NCBI GenBank assembly: GCA_016165875.1
Contig: JABBOT010000017.1
Location: forward strand, 1,155,330-1,219,329
Direction: 5' to 3'
From: Acanthopleura granulata
Lineage: Eukaryota; Mollusca; Polyplacophora; Chitonida; Chitonidae
DNA: 64,000 bases
The translations under genes and the position numbers were made by a program. The notes under the pieces are model-generated. The model saw only the letters and a list, made by a program, of their open reading frames with translations. It was not told where the DNA came from and ran no database searches. Of the stretch, positions 55,801 through 64,000 are shown one piece after another; within the stretch, counting starts at the first letter, position 1; the number at the start of each line of letters is the position of its first letter.

Positions 55801-58800
55801 AGCAAGGAAACAGAACAGGCCCGGTGTCACTATAAAGTGACGGACTGGAGTGTCATGTCTGGTGACTTTGGCATGATGTTCCAGGCAACAGGCCTTTGGC
55901 GGCATGGATTCTCCCTGCCACAAGAAGACACAATATATATACATTATAAGCACCCGTCTTCGTCATATGACTTAAAATAGTAAGTATATATCTGCATTGC
56001 GTTTATGCGGGTCTACAGATTTATATATTTACTTTAAACTATGAAAGCCACCGTGATGGGTGAGGGGCCGTTTACATCCACATTTCACACACGATGAATA
56101 AAACCGGCACCAGAGCCCTGTTACAGCAAAATTGTGCACAACGGCAATATGGTGAGGGATAATGTTGGGCTATACGGGAAAGCAGCTGACTTAAGCAACA
56201 AACCCAATCATGGCTTGTGTGTTGGAAATGAAAAAGGGTGTTTCCTTTCTTAATACAGACGTGCTTTTACTAATAGATGCTATCTTACCAGTGACGTCTC
56301 GCAAATTGCTTTTAACATCACTTGCTCCCCCGTCCACAATTCCTCTGAAGCCATATTGCTAGTGGTGCGTAAGCTGTTACACCTTAAACACTTACATAAA
56401 TAGTAAGACGAAAGTTGGCGAGGCCGGTTTTCACCGGTAATTTCCAACTATCACACAGTCCTGTGGTCTTTTATGTCAGAACAGTTCGTGGACAATGGAT
56501 CAGGTGCGCAGATTTCATCATTGTCCTGTTCGGTTACTACACATGAAATCTAGTCAGCTTGGTACACGTGCACGCATAAGTGAAACTGAAACCGACGTAA
56601 GCCGGGATTTCCGAAATCAAGCTTCGGACATTCTCAGTTTACACAGTTTACTTATGGTACTCACGCTCTGATTCTTGCACTTTTTCTACTTCCCAGCATT
56701 CCTCGATGAATTCATTATACGGTTATTAGCTCTTTCGTAATACTAACAATGTATTAAAATCATTGAATGAAAAAAACATGTTTAATGCATGTATATTTTA
56801 CACGTTGTCCGTATTGTAAAATGTTAAGAAAAAAAACTGGTTGGGAAATCTGAAAAGCAAATAAGGTTTGGATGAAGTGCTGCCCCCATAAATTCGACAG
56901 TAAAAAGAAAATTAGACAGTGTGTGAGGTAAATTTAAAATATTCATCGAAAAAGAAGGTGATAAAGGACACATGTGAGAGAAAAGACAGGAGTTCGATCT
57001 TTCCCTAGAGACTGCTAAATCAGCTTCCATTACCGATTTTGGAACAAATCACTGTATAATGCATCGAGGAAATACTGGATAGAACAAAAAGTAAAAGAAT
57101 CAAAGCCTGATTAACAAGAGTTTTACAGATGTCCGGTTTACGCGGTTTTTATTTTCACTTATACGTGCACATTTACCAAGGCTATTAAATTTTAGTTATA
57201 GTAAGTCAACAGAGTAATAATAAAACCAGTGCACTTGACCTGACCTGACCTGATATTCTTTTGGAACTGTTTTGACTTAAAGGACTATGGCATATAGAGC
57301 AAAGTCAGAGCAAAGTGGCCACAAGAAAACCAGTCCGTTAGACGACTGGGCTAATGTGAAAAACATCTACCAACTGGCAATACAGTCAACATGCTTGAGC
57401 TTGCGAATATGAAATATTGGACACCTTCAATATTCAGTGCCAGGTCTGATCGACTGGAACATGTGTATTAAGGATAGCCTTATACTCACGTTTCGCCTAA
57501 CTGTTCATGTAAGTGTTTAAGAATTAACAACTTACGTATCACTAGCAATATAACTTAAGCAGAGTTAGGGGAAAAACACAGCGCTGATAAAGGCAATTTA
57601 TGAGACGTCACTGGTATAGAGTAGTAAGAGCACGTCTGTATTAAGAAAGAAACACCTTTCCCTTCATTCACATTATACATGTCATGGTATTGCTGTGATA
57701 CCGCCGATGTGTCAATCCATATGCCCTAATTCTTGTCCAATGTTACACTGTCCCACCAACCTAGTCGCATTCACTTGATTAAGGTCGTCAACGGGAAGCG
57801 CTTTAAAGTCCTTAGACTTTCACACTCAGACGTCGTAGTACAGCAGATAGGTAAAATATATGGCAGAAGTGTGCCTTTGATGATGTAAGCACGACATTTG
57901 GCACACTGGTAGATTATGGCATAGGGAATGCTTTTGCACAGAATTTTTGTACGTATGGCTACACCACAATTAAAGCTTCTGGGTGGGTAAGGATGCATGT
58001 AAGTCCCGGGTGTTTTTAGTGATATTTTTGTCTGCTCCTCTTGGCTGCAATTTCATTGTTTTTCTGCTTGTTGGGCGCTATCATTTTGTAGGACAGGCTT
58101 TCAAGTTTCATCCAAAGTATATTTTTTGTGTTCTTCAGGAAATTGAGGCGGATACACAACAGGCAAAAGTAGTGATAAATCAGGGTTTACTGACCCTTTC
58201 AATGGGTGAGTTGGACTCTTGTCAGCTCTTTATCAAATTTGAGAAAAATTTCATCTGTCATGCCCTGTAAGGAATATGGCTTAAATTCTTAGGGGACAAG
58301 GACTATCATATAAGTAAATGGGAAATAATTGTGGTGTGTGGCCGTATGGACATTTTGTCTATGGTTTGCATACCACTGTGTTTAATGAAGTTAATCTAAT
58401 TTTGGCGCTGTGAAAACGAATTGCATAGTTAAGGGAATCAAGGCCACAGTGTTCATATGAGTTTGGCCGTCATGTTGAAAAATGTCTGCCACTTTGAATT
58501 AAAATGCTTACCATTATACGATCTCAAGTTGGTGTAGTTATATCGGTAGTTATTCTTTAATGGCCTCCATGACAACTGTAGTTGAAATGTCCTTAAGTAG
58601 TGTTAAAACTACAATGTTGCTGTTATTGTTGCACTGATGATCTTGGAATTGAAGAATTCTTCGATTTCAATTGGCCATTATAAACAAGTTGCTCAAAGTC
58701 GTATCTCTGGTGCTTTGCGACGATAGATACATGGATTTGGACACATTTCAATAAGACAAATACATGTATTTGGACACAGAATGACCAGCTTGACTTGAGA

Positions 58801-59317
58801 CTGCGATGGCTCATCGTTGTCACCACTAACATAGAAAACATACCTAGACACGTAGAGGACATTGTTTCCATTAAAGCAACAACGATCTTCTTGCACTAGG
58901 CGGTAAAAGCAAAACAGAAGCCAACACTGTGCATCGGAATCCACATATGTTTTAGTCGTTGCTTCGAATTAGCGTCTTGACAATTTGGGCGAAGTGCTGC
59001 TTTGCTGGCCCACGCCTGCCTTGTTGTGTGTGTTTTGGGAAAGAGGCGAGAGAACTACATGTGAGGCTTGGAACACATGAAGATATCACGACAGCATTCT
59101 GTGTCTCTTCGAGAGTTGAAGCCCACATGTCACCGAGCAACGGACATGCATACCGGAGCAGTTTGTGGTTTTTGCTGAATTGTACCATCAAACTAAGAGG
59201 ACTGATCATCAGGCTGGTCATTAGTGGGCCCCAATGAAGTACTTACTTTGGGATTTCCAAATTAATTAATTAATAAAGACTTGTGTGATGGGAATGACAA
59301 CAAAAATGCTATGTGAT
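55801..59317. other. Unassigned 3.5-kb stretch
   Basis: No gene or family recognised. Includes a short (TGACC)n run at about 57236-57254. Confidence 0.35.
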
Positions 59318-59520
59318 ATCATTTATACCATAGTCATCATTATATTATGGGAAGAAACCGCGCAAAACCAAGACCCTCCGCGGGTTGCCGACAGACATTC
59401 CCTACACTTCAGGGAAAAGGAAGCCACCGTCAGCTGGATTTGAACTCAGCGACCATTTCGATGAGAAGCAAAGGAAACACAGTACAGTGCTAGCACCCTT
59501 ACCACTTGGCCACGGAACAA
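59318..59520 (-). repeat. SINE copy 13, with degenerate head
   Basis: TCATTTATACCATAGTCATC, TATTATGGGAAGAAACCGCG, CTCCGCGGGTTGCCGACAGA, GGAAGCCACCGTCAGCTGGA, TTTGAACTCAGCGACCATTT, and a head reading ACCACTTGGCCACGG. The head differs from other copies, so it may be a related subfamily. Confidence 0.72.
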
Positions 59521-61056
59521 TTTTAGCTGAATTACTCCTTATTTGCACAACACAAATAAAGCAGATTTCCCACCCCCCATTGGAAATGGTTTAGTTCTTA
59601 AATGTAGTGTTATAAAAGATGCCTGCCAAATTGTCTTTTGAGGGATGATCTCTTATATGGTAATAAGCAAGTATTTGACAGGCTTCCACGTATATGGTTG
59701 TGTAAACTCCTTCTGTAGGCTTAGTAGTTCTTGTAAATCTGCTTATTTTTTTCAACCGTAGGAAAGGTAATGTTCTGCCGCAAATAGATACTATAACTGC
59801 CAGATAGGCCATTTTGGAAAATGGCCTCGGCGGGGGAGAATTCGGGATGGCCCTAGGTTGACAAATGTATGTTGACATATATTCCAACTATCTGCCAAGT
59901 ATAATGCTTCTTTCATCACAGGCACAATTTATTTACATATCAACTATGCTATCTGGAGAGTAAATGTCCTTCACGTTACCCTAGTTGTCAAGGAGACAAA
60001 CGTTCACCGTTACATAGATGAGGCTACCGATGTCTAAACGCACCTCCTGTTTCACCAATATTAATGTGTCCGCTGCTGTTTGTCACTACCAGAGGCATCC
60101 TAAAGTCTTTGGTTCCAGTCGGCAATAAATCTTCCACGAACTTTATCTGACGTTTGGTTAAAGGCACACGAACCAGCAGACTTGTTAATGAATACCAAGT
60201 CCTCGTGCTTTTTGTCAGTTGGAAAATGTCCCCGAGCGAAACACTTAGTAGAGTATTAGAATGATCATTGCGGAGTAAACACCGAGACGGTCAATTACCA
60301 TATTTAACCTGTGCCACATACTTCATTCCAGTCGTCAGGTGGAAAATCGAGTCTGGCCTGAAATCTGAGCCACTAACACGCTCTATTGATGTTTACCCGG
60401 TCAGACTTACAGTTTTACCGAGTGCTCTGGTTAGTGACCTTTTGGAAGAAGGGGAAGACTGGTACGAAAATAACAGGAAGAAAAGACTCTTCCTATATCG
60501 TTTTGAGAGGAGCGGTTAATATACTGGTTCGCTGGGACTATATGTGTAGTGTAATATAAGTGTATGCAGTGTAGAATGTAAAACCACAAGTGATGGCGAT
60601 GCTGTATGGAGATTTGTCTTTACCTCAGAGTTTTATTCCAACACGTGAGAGAAGTTAGACTGCGATTCGCAATAGCTAACCGCTAACTGCTAACCGCAGT
60701 GTAACTTCTCTCACGTTATTTCAACTGTTCATGTAAACAGATACATAGTAGCAACTTACAGTCCCTAAAACCATGTCTGAAACTGAATGAAACGTCACTC
60801 GTCTGGAAAATAAAAACTATGCGTCAAAACTTACATTCATATACCAGCTGTCGACCAAAATAATCTCAAGACCAGTTTCCGCAACGACAAATAACACAAA
60901 GCACCAAAGAATTAAGAAAGTGTAAAAAATAAAATGAAAATTAGGACAGATTTATGCAAAGAGAAGTAGGAAACAGTTTTCAGTGATGATGGAAAGACGC
61001 ATTGAGTGTTCTGGGCGGCTGAATGAAATCAGTATCCAAACCGTGTACCATTTTTA
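59521..61056. other. Unassigned stretch with two palindromes
   Basis: Holds a 10-bp-arm palindrome (AGGCCATTTT/AAAATGGCCT) at 59806-59827 and the longer inverted repeat at 60643-60716. An 83-codon plus frame at 60268-60519 has a charged C-terminus but no recognised domain. Confidence 0.4.
60643..60716. repeat. 22-bp-arm inverted repeat with GCTAAC triplet loop
   Basis: Arms 60643-60664 and 60695-60716 pair with one mismatch (ACGTGAGAGAAGTTA-ACTGCG). The loop holds GCTAACCGCTAACTGCTAAC, three copies of GCTAAC spaced seven bases. Confidence 0.85.
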
Positions 61057-61590
61057 GTATATTTATTTGTTGGACTGGTGCTTTAAGCCGTACTCAAGAA
61101 TATGTCACTTATACGACAGCGGCCAGCATGAAACCGGGGAGAGCCTAGGGGAAACCCAAGACCATCCCCACGTTGCTGGGGGACCTCTACGCGTGCGACC
61201 TATGGCCGGAATTGACCACAGCACGTTGCTGGATTGTAACTGTTCATATCTCCAACGTGACGATCACGCTCAACACGATAAATATACGACATCTAACCGT
61301 GAGTTAACCGGAATTAAAAATAATCGCCACGTTATGGCTGAAACATTGCCAATGTAGCGTTAAGCCATGCATACTGATTCATTCATTAATTTCCGTCCTA
61401 AAGAATCTGGACACTCCGTCCGTATTTACTGACAAGAGAGACGTGCTCATTGTAAAGTGTAAAATATAAGGCCGGAGACGAAATCAGCCTGAGCTGGGCT
61501 TTTACTCACAGCGATCGCATTGGTGCGAGGCACCTAATATCTTTACACTGCTCCAACGCGCTAATCTCCTAAACCATGAAGGTACCCCCG
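61057..61590 (-). repeat. SINE copy 14, split by an insert
   Basis: The tail half (61057-61210: ATATTTATTTGTTGGACTGG, GCCGTACTCAAGAATATGTC, ACGACAGCGGCCAGCATG, CATCCCCACGTTGCTGG) stops at GGCCGGA. The head half resumes at 61470 with GGCCGGAG, AGCCTGAGCTGGGC, TTTTACTCACAGCGATCGCA, TTGGTGCGAGGCACCT and CCAACGCGCTAATC. Confidence 0.8.
61211..61469. mobile_element. 259-bp insert within SINE copy 14
   Basis: Lies between two GGCCGGA copies (61204-61210 and 61470-61476) at one position of the SINE, as a 7-bp target duplication would. No terminal inverted repeat, A-tail or family match was found, so the insert type is unknown. Part of the duplication could also be chance, since the SINE itself has GGCCGGA only once here. 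Confidence 0.5.
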
Positions 61591-63249
61591 GATATTCTCG
61601 ATCGAGTTCTTTCAATTATCACTTGCATCCTTGACAAATTTATTTCTTTAAATTGATCAGTTATTACTCAGATTTATTAAACACACAACAATCATGATTT
61701 TTTTAAAAAAATCTTGTACGTGTAATGATACATTGGCACCTTTCTCAGTATTGGTGCTGACATCATTCATTCTACATCTAGTTGTCATACACGCCCATGT
61801 GATGATTAGACATGTGAGTATTACAGTTCTTTTAGCGGAGACGACAGCTCTATGGGATACGCATATTTCCGTGTAGATTTTGGTGGCCGTGCTCTACTTC
61901 GTTGTGGTGTGGACATTTTAAAATGAGAAGTGGTATGAGAAGAAGGGTTCAGAATGTCACCCAGGCACACGCCTGATACACTCAACATTGGCCTAAAACG
62001 CCCTACGTGACACCAAGTGACGTTTCCGTTGAGAAAATTCAACCACTGCATCAACACTGCTCATTTTAAAACCCTTCTTGTAAGGCCATGATTTCACATC
62101 AAAATCAATGATGATACATTTAGAAACGCATGTGCGTTATCATTAAAACACATGGATTCCAAACATTTTATCAGTTTTCATTGCCCAAAGGGTCACGTGG
62201 TTCACAACCAATCACATAATGCTCTCGTTTGATACAAAAACAAAATTAATCGCATATGTACCAAATTGCCACAGTGAAAATCAGGGTTTTTTGAGTTTTT
62301 ATATTAATACATGCGTATATTAATTTTGTTGACAACACTGAAATTTGAGTTCTAAACCAGTGAGTCAGGATCTAATAAACTGTCTTGAATATCACTGCAT
62401 TCGTTTACCGGATTCTGCTTCTCCATAGCCCTGGTGCTATGGAGCGTGTAATTTGTTACTTCTCAAACGCGTACATAAACAGAATAAAACCATGACTGAA
62501 ATATACTGAAATATGCCACACTGTCGTCTCAGTTCTACTTTTACTTGTAGTCTTCTGTACATGGAAGAGTTCCTTATTGGTTTATGGCGTTCGCATCTTT
62601 TTCAAGAGTTTCCCTATGGTAAACGTGGAAATGGTTGCATGTGTGTTGTGCTTCAGTGTTTTTCTATGGAAATATTTGTGTCACTACGCCTGTATCTGTC
62701 ACGAATGTAAAACGCTGAGTGCAAGGCAGCTAGATCTGCTGCTTTCATTTCACCGGTGCTGTTTATTATATGTGTTAACTACACAGTAGTTGAATAACTC
62801 TACAGCAGTGACATCACTTTATTTAATTCAGCCACTGGTGCCAAGTAACGTCAGAATTGCAACCATTTGAGCTGATTAGTGAGAATAAAAGCCTAACTGT
62901 TGTAAATCATTATCCTGGATATGCTCACGATATTGTAGTTTTTCTTAATAGAATACATGTCATTGATAAACGGTAGATAGTCTTCATCGTTCATTATTGT
63001 TAACCAGTTTCACGCCGAGAGTTCCGAAACAATAGTAGTGAGATTCCAGATGCGAGGCGTGGATGGTTTGATGTACATGTATTCTATCAACGCGAATCCC
63101 TCCGCCTGAGTGAAAGTGGCAACACCATGTTCCGCGTGGCATCTCTGCGTGAAAACAACATGTTGATATGATACAAGGGAGACAATATTGTATAGAAACA
63201 AATCAGCGCTACATTATAGTTATGCCCCTTAGATTTTTCTTATATATTT
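61591..63249. other. Unassigned stretch
   Basis: Only short frames. A 9-bp-arm hairpin (CTCCATAGC/GCTATGGAG) at about 62424-62447. Confidence 0.35.
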
Positions 63250-63475
63250 GATACCTCTGAATATTTCACTTATACAACGGCGGCCAACATTACGGTGGGA
63301 GGAAACCGGACACAACCAGGGCAAAATGTACGATTACTTGCAGGCTCGTTCAAACGTACGGCCGGATAGGTAGTTAGTGTGAACCAGGCTTAAACTTATA
63401 GCTATCGCAAGAGAGGCACCTGGGCCATTATCCTGCACTTGCGCGCTAACCTCCTCGGCCATGCAGGCCCCTCGA
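63250..63475 (-). repeat. SINE copy 15, with head
   Basis: CTGAATATTTCACTTATACA, ACGGCGGCCAACATTACGG, GGGAGGAAACCGGACACAAC, ACGTACGGCCGGATAGG, GTGTGAACCAGGCTTAAAC, GAGAGGCACCTGGGCCATTA, and the head GCGCGCTAACCTCCTCGGCC. The tail's CAAATAAATA part is missing. Confidence 0.86.
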
Positions 63476-64000
63476 TTGTCTATGATCCAGTTGCACCAAG
63501 AATCACAATCCGTAGTATATTCAATAGTTTGATTGTTTTTAAGTGTCATATTGAAGTATTTTTTATTATCGCGTGTAGTTGCATGAGAATAGGTCATCAC
63601 AATTTCCTTCAAACATATCACCGACCTTTGAAAAGTTCCTGAAAATCGTTCCCACCCGTGACGTCCACATATATAGAGCTTCCAGGTATTAAAAGAAAAA
63701 TGGTAAAAACTTTAAAAACACAGGCTTAATGTGTATATTAGGTCACTAACCTGATGATGCAGAATTCATTTCACTCTTAGAACTTCACTATTGTGCCATA
63801 AATTTTTGCTAAAATTTGCTGAATCCCCTCTTTCCCCTGTACGGGTGCAAGTTTGCCATTTTGGCAAAACAAATGAACGCAGTGAGACTCACCTGTGCTA
63901 GTCTCCATGCGTGTAAATCTCAAATGATGGCGAATTCGGCTGATTCGAGGGCTTTTTCACTCAATGAAGAAACTTGAGCTAAATATGAATGAAAACAGCT
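63476..64000. other. Unassigned stretch at window end
   Basis: Nothing recognised. TGCCATTTTGGCA forms a small palindrome near 63853. Confidence 0.3.

Noticed and set aside
59806..59827. 10-bp-arm palindrome as a regulatory site
   Set aside because: Arms of about 10 bp occur by chance in 64 kb, and there is no context to support function.
1..64000. CRISPR array, bacterial operons or phage genes
   Set aside because: No direct-repeat/spacer array, no dense long ORFs or Shine-Dalgarno sites; SINEs, LTRs and introns show a eukaryotic genome.

Overview
The window looks like intergenic DNA from a marine invertebrate, most likely a mollusc or another lophotrochozoan. It has long AT-rich stretches with no recognisable host exon. 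It carries about fifteen copies of one tRNA-derived SINE type that I associate with molluscs, Ty3/Gypsy remnants, and several diverged dispersed repeat families. I saw no intact host gene, no rRNA and no functional tRNA. The taxon call is inference.

The main feature is a decayed virus-like DNA element of the Polinton/Maverick/adintovirus kind, about 42.35-53.18 kb. It is bounded by diverged terminal inverted repeats (TIRs) of about 450-500 bp. Inside, from left to right, are: a short ORF that starts in the left TIR (+); an unassigned reading frame (-); a second, penton-like capsid gene (-); a major-capsid-like gene (+); an adenain-type cysteine protease (+); a 100-bp-period tandem repeat; and a long family-B DNA polymerase (-). 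The polymerase converges on the protease, and its N-terminus, with C2H2 zinc fingers, starts in the right TIR. All genes carry stops, frameshifts or deletions. A packaging ATPase and an integrase were not found. Both TIRs carry a TATA-like box 86 bp upstream of an ATG and the same first seven or so codons, so one terminal promoter and start appears to serve two different proteins. The polymerase also keeps a clean GT-AG intron and has been interrupted by an insert made mostly of a 64-bp-arm palindrome.

0-16 kb: the 5' end of a Ty3/Gypsy element (LTR 1126-2049, gag 1-926, both minus strand), with a related solo LTR at 14.9-15.9 kb; two copies of an unnamed repeat 'H' (about 4.96-7.59 and 12.15-13.72 kb). 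16-26 kb: SINEs, repeats 'G' and 'J', and a cluster of repeat 'D' with 'E'. 27.8-29.8 kb: a broken Ty3/Gypsy pol (RT end, RNase H, integrase) on the minus strand. 30-42 kb: mostly unassigned DNA with repeats E, J and K. 41.7-42.3 and 54.3-54.8 kb: two further partial H copies in the same orientation, flanking the virus-like element and possibly halves of an older repeat it entered. 55-64 kb: a second G copy, SINEs (one split by a 259-bp insert) and unassigned DNA.

Repeat family letters (D, E, G, H, J, K, L) are labels used only here. All similarities were judged by eye, so boundaries are approximate unless a motif fixes them.
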